The position numbers were made by a program, and so were the translations under genes. The notes beneath the pieces are model-generated. The model saw only the letters and a program-made list of their open reading frames with translations, was not told where the DNA came from and searched no databases. Positions 11,836-23,298 of a stretch of DNA of 64,000 bases are shown here, piece after piece. The stretch comes from Acanthaster planci (Eukaryota > Echinodermata > Asteroidea > Valvatida > Acanthasteridae). Where the stretch lies: contig NW_019091462.1 of assembly GCF_001949145.1 (NCBI RefSeq), forward strand, positions 509,875-573,874, in the 5' to 3' direction. Position 1 is the first letter of the stretch. Every line of letters begins with the position of its first letter.

Positions 11836-11843
11836 ACTGTGGC

Positions 11844-13183
11844 GTGGACCTGCGGTCAAAAGGCCAAGATGGACGAACGCGTGGACCAAATTATGCTTAC
11901 CTGGAAGTTGGCTTAACGATTGTCTCTATACCAACACAAGTTCCGGTAGTTGTCATTTTGGACAAAAACTTGTTGAAAATTGATTCAACAGTAAGATTTG
12001 TTGTACAAAGCAGCACTTCTCTTTCTCTTAAATTGTATATTAATTGGAAAAGCAACCGTCTCTTACAAACTCGACGTCTCCTTTCGCCGAATGCAGCAAG
12101 CATGCAGTCTAGCAAGCTAGCACGTCATTGAACCAGTCTGGTGACTCTTCGTTCAATGTTCAGCGTATATGCATATGTGAAACGAAGTGAAGTACAGGTG
12201 CTGTGTAAAGTCGAACGCTCACTCAATGCGCGCATGCGCAGCGAGCCGTTGCATCTTTATTTGTGTAGATCTTTTGCTTTACTGATCTAATTAACAAAGA
12301 AGCCTCAAGTGTTAAAGCTAAGTCCGGGGTCGTCTGTTGTCTGCTGTACCTTACGGTATTAAATTAGGATACTGTAATCCAATCACATTGTTGGATTTAC
12401 GTTTTGTAGTTACACTTCTAACCAATTGTAACAGCCCCTTGAAATTACGTCATTGGGGCTGAAAGTAGTGCACATTTCATGGATTTCCTATTTTTGCAAT
12501 CAAAATCTAATGATACTTAAATTAAAAAATCAATTACATTCCCCCACTTCTTAAAGTCAATAAGGCTTATCTCTTTCAACGCAGTATTTTGAAAATCCAA
12601 AACCGTAAACATATTCCCCGCGGAGAAATACAATTGGAGCAGGGGTGTAGATGGAACATATTATTATATGTTTCTCTATGGAATGAACTGGATTCCGGGT
12701 AGTTAACCGTCTCATTATGCATTCATTACGCTTCCGAAGTTCTCTGCAAGAGGAGTGAACGGACGATCGAGCTCTTCGTTCATTGCGCGGCCGAGTAAAA
12801 ATTCCGGCATTTGGATAAATTGACTTAATGCGCAAATTGAACAAGTCAGACAGATATCCGTCTGTCAGCGTACGTGAGGAGACTTTTTCGCGAAACGGAG
12901 ACAGAACTGTTGTTTTCTCAATTTGTTTGCATGCAAGGAAAAGTGAGGTCTCGTAGTTGAATGCACCGCAGGCCTCTCCTACCGCTTGACATACTTGAGG
13001 AGCCGCACTCTGCTGACCAAGACTATGAAGTCTTCAACATGGGCAAGCTTTCAATTAAGAGTTTTTAATGGTCAAGCTATGGATTATAGTCTTCTGAACT
13101 TTTGTTCAAGCCTTGTGAGAACCGGACGGTAGTCCCACCAAAGTTGTGTGGTTGTGAACTTGTGTTGTCGAATGATCTGAAAG
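11844..13183. promoter_or_regulatory. Possible upstream regulatory region
   Basis: No gene recognised. GCGCATGCGCA at about 12229-12239 fits the palindromic NRF-1 site found in many animal promoters. Only short frames occur. Together with the exon-like sequence at 13184 this may be a promoter and 5' leader, but no start site can be fixed. Confidence 0.25.
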
Positions 13184-13281
13184 ATGATTTTGGATATATT
13201 ATCAGGAAGACTTTTGAAGCTTCAAGGACAAGAAGTTGGTGAGGTTGTCATTGGTAATTCTTTAAACAACAATCGTGTGAG
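13184..13281 (+). CDS. Candidate first coding exon, unidentified
   Basis: An ATG at 13184 opens a 33-codon frame (starting MILDILSGRLLKLQGQEVGE) that runs into a strong donor, AG|GTAAGTGAC, at 13282. The frame is leucine-rich and amphipathic at its start. No acceptor-linked continuation was found downstream, and the sequence matches no family I recognise. It could be the first exon of a gene or of a non-coding transcript entering the 14-35 kb array. Confidence 0.25.
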
Positions 13282-13654
13282 GTAAGTGACATTTCAGACA
13301 TCTGTAGGTGTTATCCATTTTATGAACGGGCGGACGAAAGTTAAAAATAAAACCTACTGAAATCCCCAACCTGCCAACTTTTGTCTTACAAACACGATTC
13401 AGAATTCATCGTTTAATGTATCGACGAATACACAGTGTATGGTATCTCCGGAGTGTTAGTCGTAAACATGTTGCTGAAGTCGGTTCTATTGGCTGTAGCA
13501 GTTTGCGTGTGAATAAAAGACAGACATGCATATGTCCACTTTGCGTCAGTTTGGCCGCTCAGTTACAAAGTGCATTTTCGTCTGCATGTTTTATTAATGG
13601 TTGTACAGAATTTTTAGTGACTTTTTGCAGGCGATTGGCCCAAACTTCCATGGA

Positions 13655-13913
13655 CCAATTAAATTTCGTCTTGCCTGTGGATTTGCATTTGAATTAAGCC
13701 GAACAAAGACAAGTTGTTCTTTAAGTTAACTCGCTCGCGTGACAGTGGGTGTGGATATTGCAGTAGACATGTAATGTCCAAGGACCAATTACATTCGTCG
13801 GGTTGTTATAATTTGCATATGAAATTAACAGTTAGTCACTGCATGGTTGCAGTTGCAGGCACCAAGTGCCAAGTGTCAAAGAGCCAATCCAATCGGTAGT
13901 TCGCAATTTGCTT
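13655..13913 (+). promoter_or_regulatory. Three CCAAT plus octamer modules
   Basis: CCAAT at 13655-13659 is followed by the octamer ATTTGCAT at 13681-13688. CCAAT at 13785-13789 is followed by ATTTGCAT at 13811-13818. In both the spacing is exactly 26 bp, and the modules lie 130 bp apart. A third, weaker module has CCAAT at 13884-13888 and ATTTGCTT at 13906-13913, then an A-rich TTAAAAAGAG. The octamer is the POU/Oct site and CCAAT the NF-Y site; the combination is typical of histone H2B and snRNA promoters. No such gene follows within view. Confidence 0.4.
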
Positions 13914-14042
13914 AAAAAGAGACAACGCGTGCCATGGTGCCACATGAAAGTCACTCGCTGTAGTGTAGCACGAGGCCTGCGTACTGATGTGCGCATTCAT
14001 CTACATGTACGCCCATGTACAACTTGAACAATAGAAAGCTTG

Positions 14043-14083
14043 TATGTAGCCAAGTCATATAGCCAAGATGACTTGGCTACATA
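14043..14083. repeat. Perfect 16-bp hairpin
   Basis: TATGTAGCCAAGTCAT (14043-14058) and its exact reverse complement (14068-14083) flank the 9-nt loop ATAGCCAAG. The arm core GTAGCCAAG recurs just after it (14088-14096). No transposon termini or target duplication were seen. Confidence 0.7.
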
Positions 14084-14310
14084 ACTTGTAGCCAAGTTGA
14101 ATGCGGCCGAACACTTTTGGACCTTTGACATTATGAGACCTAGAAATACTTTTGATTCACATCTGTCTCATTTTAGGGTGAATTCAGTTTAAATTTATTT
14201 GTTCCTCTTTAGGTTTCAGTATTTGGGATGACTATATAAAAACATTGTAAGGAAAACGATATTATGGATCAGATGAATTTCTCTAAAGCATAATTTCGTT
14301 TAATAATTGT

Positions 14311-16400
14311 TAAGTCAACTGTCAGCAGTTGGCAAAAGTGATATATTCTGTACTTGAGTCTTGGCTATTTCTTGCGTAAGCTTGTTTCATTTAAGATGAA
14401 AAACAAATGTATTGATGTGCTACTGTTATGACAAGGACAGGCGTGTTTTTCCGGTCACGTACAGTGCAGTGCTTCCCATGCTAATTTGGGTTGAATATAT
14501 GTAAGCCCAATCAAGAAAGATTTGCAAAGGTTCTCACTATGCCGATCATTCGCCAGGCTTGAGGAAAGACAGTGGATTACAAACTTGCTATAAATGTTTA
14601 TACTGAAAAAGATACGTGAATTACAGGACCAATTAGAATGAATTTCTTTTCTATGAAAACAAGAAAGATGTTGCCAACAAATGAATGTATTATGTGCAAG
14701 ACACCTAAGGTTTTCCTTGCAAACATGGCTTAATATCAGGCACATCAGTGCTCTTGTTTAACCAAAACTAAATTGATACTGACTGTATGTCATATGCCTG
14801 CTTTAATCATGTCCATCATAAACATTTGGATATTGTTATGAATTAATAGATTTTCAGACATTGGCAAAAGTGACCTTTTCTTTGGTTTGGGATATTATGT
14901 ATTCCACATGTAAAGATGGAAATTTTAACGACATGGCCTAGCAATAATATTTAATACATTTATTTTGTTTAAAGGAATTGACTTCAAAATATAGTTACCA
15001 ATACAAGACGTGACTTGTAATGGCTCAAAATGTACATTTGGCATCAAGCATGGTGCACATCAAGTGCCTCTATCTTACCGCTGCACCTGTAATAAACCTC
15101 ACCTTGAACTAATTTAATTGTGAGTCGTGTGACTTTATTTTATCACATGTAGCATACATATCTCCAATGCATTTTACTGGAATTTTTCTTCAAGTCCAGT
15201 TGCTAGCAATTGGCAAAAGTAACAGTTTTCAAACTGTTTCCCACACTAAAACCAATCAGTAGAGATTGGCAAAGTTGAAGGAATTCAACAATTTCATTTA
15301 TTGATCGCTATTCTTGGGGGGGGGCCTGGCCCTGTACTTGTTGACGTCCAGGGCCTAGTTTGAAATTAAATGTTTTTCTCCAACAAAGAAATGTGTACAG
15401 AAACTGCTGTAGTTCTGCTGCTACCATGCACTATTAGGTTTTTGTCTCTGTCATATTGATTTGCTTGAACACACTCGCAATAATAATAAATCAAATGGCA
15501 TACTTTATTCAAATGTAAGTCATTTACCTCTTTTATTACAAGCACACCATGAATTTCTGATATATAAATTTAAAAGTATTTTTAGTGGGATATTATGTAT
15601 TTCACATGTAAAGTTTGAAAATTTGACTACATGTACATGGCCAAGCAATATATTTACTGCATTTATTTTGTTTCAAAGAATTGACTTCAGAGGAGTTATC
15701 AATGTGAGACATATGACTAACTAGCTGTCACCGTGACATGCAATGGAGTTATTACCACACTTATTTTGATCAACTAGCTGTAAGCCTAATGAGTGAAGAT
15801 TGGCCAAAATGAACTTTTTAATTTAAGATATTCTGTGTACTAACCAAACACTGGAAAGGGCAAGAGTTTTTAATACCCTAAATATGTTGATGCCCATGTC
15901 TAGTGATGAATGAAGCATGTTCTCCAAATAAATTTGTCGTGTACAGAACCAACTGGTCGATGATGCATCAATGTGCCATTAAAGGTTTCATCTATCACCT
16001 TGTGCACTAGCAGTAATTGAAACTTAAGTCACATTACTTTTTATCATGCATCACAACTTTCTACTCTCTATACTTGTTCTATGATTGTAGGTTAAATCAG
16101 CTCAGTGAAGTGACTGAAAATAAACACCTGTTATAGAATGTAACCTCCATTTGCAAATACAGTGTCTACAATTCTGAAAATGTCTAGCGTAAGAGATTTA
16201 GTCAAGTATGATGTTGCTGTCACTTCTTGACATTCCCTACTGTGCAGCTGAACATTATAATTTTGTGAGAAAATGTTGTCACATGTAGGACCTGCACTAA
16301 AGCCTGCATATCATGCTTTAAGATTGGACAAGCAAGTGCTTCATTTGTTGTACCCGTGTTTCTGCTGAGCGGTGCTTCACACACGCAGAAGAGTCATTTT
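14311..16400 (+). repeat. Tandem cassette, copy 1
   Basis: First member of an old tandem duplication. Ordered shared blocks: P (15009-15088, GCATCAAGCATGGTGCACAT), Q (15120-15220, ending in a hairpin), R (15250-15317, a second hairpin then GAATTCAACAATTTC.TTTATTGATCGCTATTCTT), S (15370-15470), T (15530-15565) and V (16240-16400, GTGAGAAAA.TG.TGTCAC). A sub-duplication pairs 14885-15015 with 15588-15725 (GGGATATTATGTATT.CACATGTAAAG). Reading frames are not conserved between copies, so it does not look like a duplicated protein gene. Confidence 0.65.
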
Positions 16401-16919
16401 AAGCATTTGAAACCTTAATGTAGGAAACATTGCTAGCCACTGTATGTCAGCTTGGCTCAGTCGATCTAAAGCTATTTCCACTGGTCACGAGTAATAGTGG
16501 ATTCATTCATTGTGGTGAGGTAGAAACTAGAATTAGAATAGAAAATAAAATGGTCTTCATACCACCTTTTTCTTTTAATACTACATGTATCTATTTCATT
16601 TCTTGTATGTCAGATTATCACTGATTATTTACTTGTTATCTTGTTAATTTATTTCTTCCATGCAACAGCTGAGGGAAATGTCTCTTTCATTTGTTGAAAA
16701 GTTACGTGTTTGACTGGATAATATATATACCCTGATTGGGAGACATTATCAAGACACTGTGTCAGAGGATGCCACCCTGTCTTTGGTAGAGCCACTCATG
16801 TCGGAATAAGGCAAAAACATCACCAGTCTTCCTCTTCTTGTTCCTTTTTTATGTTTCTGGTCTTGACCATATACCTCTACAATCCCAAAAGCTTGCCTTT
16901 TCACTCATTGCAATTTTAT

Positions 16920-18165
16920 CTGACTTGTAATGGCTCGAAATGTACATTTGGCATCAAGCATGGTGCACATCAAGTGCCTCTATCTTACCGCTGCACCTGA
17001 AATAAACCTCACCTTGAACTAATTTAGCTGTGAGTCACGTGACTTTATCATATCACATGTCGCATACATCTCTCCAATGCATTTTTCTGGAATTTTTCTT
17101 CAAGTCCAATTGCCAGCGATTGGCAAAAGTAACAGAGTTTTCAAACTATTTCCGACACTAAGACCAATCAGAAGGGATTGGCAAAGTTGAAGAAATTCAA
17201 CAACTTTATTTATTGATCGCTATTCTTGGAATAAAAAGTATGAACGGAATGTTGTTCTCCAACAAAGAAATATGTACAGAATAGATCTACTGTTACTGTG
17301 CAGTATTAGGTGTTTGTCTCTGTCACATTGGTTTTCTTGAAAATCTCTTGCCTCTTTTATCACAAGCACATCATGAATTTCTGTAAAACAGATTTATTAT
17401 CTATTGATTGTAAGTCCAATCTGCAGTGATTGGCAGAAGTATGAAATACATCCTTTGAATCATTTGTCATGTAAACCCCAGATAAGACTATCTAAAAATG
17501 CCACAAATGTGGCAGGCACAAATAAATGATGCATCAAACAAATGTGCTGAAAATCTTTGCAAAAGACACAAAGGAAAGTCAAGGTCAAAGAAAATTTAAG
17601 TGTCCGGTGGTTTGCTTGAATTCATACAAGATTTGAAGGTTTGTTTGAAGGTTAGGGTTGCTGCAGCTTCACTAGTCTCTTTGCCAAGAACTTTCTTGTC
17701 AATACTGCTAATTATCTTTTCGTCTTGATTCTGCTGGTCAAAGTAAGAGACAGAACTGATGCCTGAATACCAGCTGCAGATCCATCCCTAAAGGAGCCAG
17801 AAATAATACTCTTAAATATGATTGTATAGATCAATTGGAATTTACATATACAGCTTAAGACTCTCATATGGTATAATTATTGCAATTAATGATGTCAGTA
17901 CTTGTGCATGAAATCTGGAAAAAAGGTACATCATAATGAGGAAGAATGAAAATAAAAAGATTCCAGAGTGTTGTGTTGTATTTCTAAGGAGGAGGAAATC
18001 TCTTTTCTGCCTGGCCTTGTTACCCCCACCTTTGCAGTGTCCTGTGAAGAAGTTTCATTCTTGTTTAGGGACCAGGTAAAGTTATTGCCAGTCGTCCATT
18101 TTTTATTCCTTTCCTGCATTTTCTGTTGAAAATACACCTCACAGTCCAACAGCTTGGCAGCATTC
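16920..18165 (+). repeat. Tandem cassette, copy 2
   Basis: Blocks P (16920-17000), Q (17030-17130), R (17160-17230), S (17240-17340), T (17350-17385), U (17400-17480, a hairpin then AGTATGAAATACATCC) and X (17605-18160, from GTGTCCGGTGGTTTG). P to R are close to copy 1. At 17486-17588 a ~100-bp segment lies in the opposite orientation to its counterpart at 30959-31057. The copy is cut at 18166 by the LTR retrotransposon. About 17785-17800 preserves the empty site of the hAT insertion seen in copy 4. Confidence 0.65.
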
Positions 18166-18316
18166 TGTAACGTATCATATATAACTGGAACTATTCATGC
18201 ATTAGCGCATACAACCTGTACGTACTTTGTAAGGGGATGATGTCATGTCATGTGACCATCAGCTCCCAGTGTCACAGTGACAATCAATTTCTCCGGATAA
18301 CAACCCCACAAATACA
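18166..18316 (+). repeat. 5' LTR of the gypsy element
   Basis: About 151 bp. Shares TAACTGGAA, GCATACAAC.TGTA, GTAAGGGGATGA, CATGTGACCAT, GTCACAGTGAC and TAACCC.ACAAATACA with the 3' LTR. It lacks the AATAAA-containing segment present in the 3' copy. Confidence 0.7.
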
Positions 18317-18801
18317 ACTGGTGACGAGGAGGATTTTTAATGTTCATAGTCATTGACAAGAACCGGACAAGAACTTGCATACTTGTGAATTTTGTCGCCA
18401 TGGGGAACTGCAGACCAGTGTATTTTGGTGAAATTCTCATCCAGTTTTTGCAGCATACAGTAGGTACGTATACACATAGACTTTCCGTTGTTGGCGTAGT
18501 CGTGTGACATACATCAGTACTGCTGCAAAAGACACAGTTGAATTTTAACAACAGCTGAAATGTAAGTCTTCTGTCTGTAAATTTGCAGCCAAACCACATT
18601 CTACTTCATCGTCTATATGCTATTGTTGTGGGAAATCAGGCCATATTTGTCTAACCAATGTCACTTCAAAGATACTATAAGTCATGGATGCAACAAAAAG
18701 GGTCCTATTCACCCAGCATATCCCTCCAGTGCTGACCCACAGCAAACTGGTCACTAAGTAACTCTCACAAAAGGTGACCTCAAGGATGAGGGAAAGCAAA
18801 A

Positions 18802-19101
18802 GTGAGAGCAAAACTTATGAAATCCATTGAAAAAACAAATGCAGGTAGTGATGATGACATTACCTACGTCATTGGACTCAGAGTAAACAATCTTGGTCAG
18901 TGCAAAGTCAGCATGATCTGGTTGATGCCATCAATTAATGGCACACACATTCACATGGAACTTGATACCGGTTCAGCCACAACCATAATATCCAAGGCAG
19001 ATTACCAGCAAAATTTTGTGCATTTGAAACTCCATTCATCAACTCCAGTGAAACTCCAGACCTACACTGGAGAAAAGATATCTCCAGTTGGCTGTCTCTA
19101 A
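18802..19101 (+). pseudogene. gypsy aspartic protease remnant
   Basis: The frame contains MELDTGSATTIIS at about residues 52-64, the DTGS/A active-site motif of retroviral-type aspartic proteases with the usual hydrophobic-hydrophobic-D-T-G-S context. It is followed by a flap-like stretch (KLQTYTGEKISPVGCL). The protease would process the polyprotein of the element. It stops just after GCL; the continuation into reverse transcriptase is broken by stops and shifts. Confidence 0.7.
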
Positions 19102-19319
19102 GTGGACATTTGCTACCAGAAACAGCAACACACTGGACAGTTGTATGGTGTTCAGCACTGTAGGCCTGCATTGTTGGTTGTGATTGGCTCACATACTTCA
19201 TGCTAGTCTGGCCTAGCAGCTGCCTTATATCATCAGATCATCCACCAGTGAACACAGAAGCCAAGTTGAAAGCCTTACTAGGCTCATACCTCGAACTCTT
19301 CAAGAATTAATTTGGGGAA

Positions 19320-20480
19320 CTCAAGGGGGTAGAGCAAGACTAAATCTGAAAGATAATGCCTGTGTTCCTCAAGGCAAGGCAAGTGCCATATGCACTGAGA
19401 CCACAATTCAGTTGAAGCTGAGCTCACACGCAAGGATTCAGCAGGAGAACATTATCTCACCTGTTGAGACAAGTGAATGAGCTGTATTACTCGTTCCAAG
19501 GAAAAATGGTTGGGTCAGAATCTGTGGTGACTTGAAAGCGACTGTTAATGCTAACTTGCATGTTGATCATTACCCACTACCCCAGATCGACGATGTGTTC
19601 GCCACCCTGGCAGATGGACAGTGGTTGACCGCAAGCAAGCTTACCTACATATGGTGATGGATAAAGAATCCAGCAAGAAAGTCACTCTTAATACACACAA
19701 AGGACTCTTCCGGATGAGTTGACTTACCTTTGGAGTAGCATCAGCACTGGCAATATGGCAAGGGACTACGGAGCAAATCATCCATACAGGGCATTCCAGG
19801 TGTGCAGTGCATTCCGGATGATATGCTCATCACCAGTCGCAACGATACATCTTCACAATCTGGAGAAAATAGTGTCTTTACTATGCAGTTGCGAACTGCA
19901 TCTCAACAAATCAAAGTGTGAATTCTTCAAGGGCAAGGTGGTCTTTTGTGGTCATAAAATTGATGCACAGGGGCTATATAAGACGCAAGAAAAGAATTTA
20001 TGCCATATGAAACATACCACACTGAGTTGGACAGGTTTGCTCATTTGTTGGTCTCATTGACTACTACCACGGATATCTACCAAATCTGTCCACGGTGCTA
20101 CACCGTAGCTAGAGAAAAATTGGAAAGGGCAGTGGTCACTCAAATGTGAAGCTGCATTTGAACAGACGATTGAAGACTTTCGTAACCTTGGAAGAAGTTT
20201 TGACACATTACAGCCCAGAACAGCCTGTAAGACTAGCCTGTGATGCATATCTCCATACGGCCTGGGTGCAGTCATGTCTCATATTACGCCCAACAACATC
20301 AAGCGACCCATCGCATATGCCTCATGAACTCTGTCGAGCGTTGAGCAGAAATACCCACAAATGGATAAAGAAGCTAATTGACACATGTGTGGGGCAGGGG
20401 TGAAGAAATTCAACTACTTGCTGGGAACTTGACTTTATATTAGTGACTGACCACCAACCGCTCACATTGATTGCAACCTT
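19320..20480 (+). pseudogene. gypsy reverse transcriptase and RNase H remnant
   Basis: In shifting frames the translation shows the RT landmarks LVPRKNGWVRICGDLK, HVDHYPLPQIDDVFATL and IPGVQCIPDDML, where the catalytic YxDD box reads CIPDD, followed by LHLNKSKCEFFKGKVVFCGH. RNase H follows (SDPSHMPHELCRALSR region, then VTDHQPLTLI). Stop codons and frame changes interrupt it repeatedly, including in the finger and palm regions, so no active enzyme can be made. Confidence 0.75.
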
Positions 20481-20869
20481 TAAAAGAACATTCTTTAACT
20501 ATGGTCTCCCACGTGGCTTGCTACACAGATTTTCTCTCCAGCTACGACTACAATATTGAATACATGGATGGACTGTCGCAAGGCCACTTCTGGAGGTCAG
20601 ACGGCAATGTGCTGACCCAGACAACTTTTTGCATTTGTCGCAATTGACATGCCACTTGTCACCAGTACCTAAATTCGCAAGGAAACAGCTCACGATGTTA
20701 TGTTTGCAAAAGTGTTTCAGTACACAAGGAAAAGTTGGCCATATGCACCCCAACGAGTTTGAGCTGAATCCATTTCACCCTCAGAGAAATGAACCATTCA
20801 CACACAATTGATGCCTTATGTGGGGACTCTGCATGGTTGTGCCAACCAAGCTACGAGACAACGTCCCTC

Positions 20870-22925
20870 GGTGAGTTACATGAAGGTCACCTAGGGGTTC
20901 TGAAAATGAAAACCCTCCCACATGTTTACACTTCATGACCCGGCATGGACAGTTACATTGAAAACCTCACCAAAGGTTGTGCTGGATGCCACTTAGTCCA
21001 GCACAATCCAGAGGGTGTACCTCTGGCTGTTGTCGCCATTGCAATGCATCCACATTGACGAGTTGGACCATTCCTCAGACAAATGTTTTTGATTGTCATG
21101 GATGCACACCCCAAATGGCCTGAGGTGGTGAACATTAAAATGTCAGACTCTTTTCACACTACTGACATTCTCCAAGCCATCTTTGTTAGAAATTGAGTTC
21201 CAGAGCAACTTGTGAGTGGTAATGCTCCTCACTTTACATCTGATAAGTTCTAGATGTTCTTGAAGTGCGGTAGGTTAAAACACATCACATGTCTCTCTGC
21301 ATTTGGTGTTAGCCTAGTCATAAGGTCTGTGGCAGTTTTGGCTTTCTCAGCATTGGTTTTATCTTCGTTGTGGTCTTCACATTCTTCATCCCAGCAGGGG
21401 ACATAGTTCTTTCAAACTCCCCGTGGAACATATTTCTTTGTGGCGTCCATCAGCATCTTACAATAGGCCTTGTATGCTTCGCTGGAAGCGCTAGGCACTG
21501 GCAGGAAGTCGGCTGTGGTGTTGGTCCTTTTTGCGAATTCTGGCCAGTTGGCTTTGCGGAAGTTCCACCTTTGGACAGGTTTTCCTTCTTTTGACTGGAC
21601 CAACGATGATGTTGTGATCAGTGACAGGCGGTGTTGGGAGCAAGGGAACCTGTCCAAGTGTACCGGAAGTGGCTCTTGCCTGGTGGCTTTGGCAAAGGCC
21701 AGGTCCGGGGTGGTCTCGATGTTACAGCGTCCGAAGGTGAAGGAATGGGGCTCCTTTGGATCAAACAGGAGCCCCGGATCATTTGAGGATGCCCATTCTA
21801 CGAGGGACTCGCCATCACGGTGGATAGTTTTATAGCCCCAGTCAGTGTGCCAGCAGTTGAAGTCAGCAGCGTACACAGCTGGGGCTGGGATGTCTGGCAA
21901 CGAGTCTGGTTGTAGTCTGCTTGGGGGTGGCTTGTCACTTGGACTTGGATGGCAATGCATTCAACCTCAGTGTCGGGAATGCATTGGCTGGCTGATGTCC
22001 AAGGCACACCATCTTTGACGAAAGTAGCCAGGCCATGGTGTCTGTTCTTGGTACGACCGGCTAGCGTGTATCCGGAAAGCTTTAAGGTGGTGGCATTCTC
22101 CTTGTGTGTCTCTTACACTACGACGGCAGTTGCCTTGCTATTACTAGCAAGCTGTTCTCGGACATCGAGCTTGGCAGTGGTAAGGCCTTTGACACTGAGC
22201 TGTATTGCAAGGCTTTCAGTAGATGAATCCACCCGTACCGAGGAGGACACAGGTTGCCTCAAACATTGGGGTCACTGGGAATTCTGAGAGCAGGGTGAAG
22301 ACATGAGTTTTGCCAGAGTTTAGCCAGAGGCTAGAAGCTACTTTGCCAGAGGCTACTTGTAGGGGCTACTTGTATGGGAGGCTAGCTGCGTAGAGGCTGT
22401 CTTCTCTCTTCAAGTTTCCTGTTGGCAAATAGGAATGCTCCTCACTGGAGTACAGGACAGTCAACTGCCATGCTGCTCATGCGGACACAACCTTCGTTCA
22501 CAATTGGACATGCTCAAACCTGACATTCATAACCATGTTAGTGGTAAGCAAGTCAATCAGACAGCATCACGCAAGTCTGCCAGTGTGACCTGAGAGTTTC
22601 ACATTGGTCAAATAGTATCTGTTCACAACGATCATGTTAATGCTTGTTGGGCCAAACATGGTGTTGGGCACCAAACAAGATGTAGTACAGACACGTAGAT
22701 CAACTCATCAACTCGGACACTGCAAGGGAATTAACCATCTTGTTCCAGAGATATGCTTCCAACAGATCCAGTAGTTCATGTAACCTGTATCATCACCGGC
22801 TAAGCCAGAGCAAGTACTTCCACAAGAAACACAGACTCCAGCAGAATCACCAACGTAAGCAATCCCTGGACCGGAGTAGCAGGGCACCGCTACTCAACTC
22901 GCAATTGCAGACCCGCAGATAAACT
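20870..22925 (+). pseudogene. gypsy integrase remnant, split
   Basis: The zinc-binding region shows HEGHLGV and KGCAGCHLVQHNPEG (HHCC type). The core shows LIVMDAHPKWPEVVN and the G(N)APHFTSDKF region, ending at about 21260. The C-terminal part resumes at about 22430 (LDMLKPDIHNHVSGKQVNQ) with a tail to about 22925. The gap is filled by an antisense LINE fragment and unassigned sequence. Multiple stops; non-functional. Confidence 0.65.
21310..22290 (-). mobile_element. LINE endonuclease fragment nested in gypsy
   Basis: The minus-strand frame 21960-21412 encodes an endonuclease/exonuclease/phosphatase-type domain: AADFNCWHTDWGY (metal-binding DFN), then SFTFGRCNIETTPDLAFAK and HRLSLITTS. Upstream frames to about 22290 supply the N-terminal part (KLDVREQL, ETHKENATTLKLSGYTLAGR), broken by a stop and a frame change. 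The sequence continues past a stop at 21412 to about 21310. No reverse transcriptase follows, so this is a truncated non-LTR retrotransposon. The jockey/CR1-like class is a guess. Confidence 0.75.
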
Positions 22926-23298
22926 TAATCTTTGATAATCAAACAAAACCTTTAAAAAACTCAGCAGACATTGTTTGAAGGTTTAGTTCTTAAGGTTTTA
23001 TTCACACCTCTTCATAAGTCCAGAGACCAGCATATTATGTATTAGGCGAAGAGAAAAACAAAGTGTAAACTGTTGAAATCAAAAAACTTAAATTGCCATT
23101 TCATCTCGGTTTCATGCAGTATAGACATAATACTAATATTTATTATATTACATAGCACAAAACGGGATTTGCAAATAATTGCACCTGCCCCACTCACTTG
23201 CATTACATTTTATTCATTAGCCACCATAGCTTGTTAACATCTTCCTTATTTAAATTTCCTTAAAATGTAAAATAATTATCTAAATGGTAAGGAGGAAT

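Larger units (their letters stand above)
10341..11843. mobile_element. Foldback element with tandem-repeat arms (TU-like)
   Basis: ACTGTGGC occurs at 10341-10348 and again at 11836-11843, a perfect 8-bp candidate target duplication. Just inside, the left arm (10349-10415) carries three diverged units of the type CCAACTCGGACC. The right arm (about 11658-11835) carries roughly ten units in inverse orientation (TGGGTCCGAGTTGG). The left arm runs into a 4-N gap at 10416-10419, so it is probably collapsed in assembly. The interior has no transposase. Terminal inverted repeats built of short tandem units are known from the TU foldback family of sea urchins; membership is inferred from architecture only. 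Confidence 0.6.

Noticed and set aside
11650-11889. Minus-strand frame with TRTxSDP repeats
   Set aside because: Translation of the minisatellite arm of the foldback element.
21470-22287. Plus-strand frames of 112-121 codons
   Set aside because: Antisense to the LINE endonuclease, whose motifs are on the minus strand.
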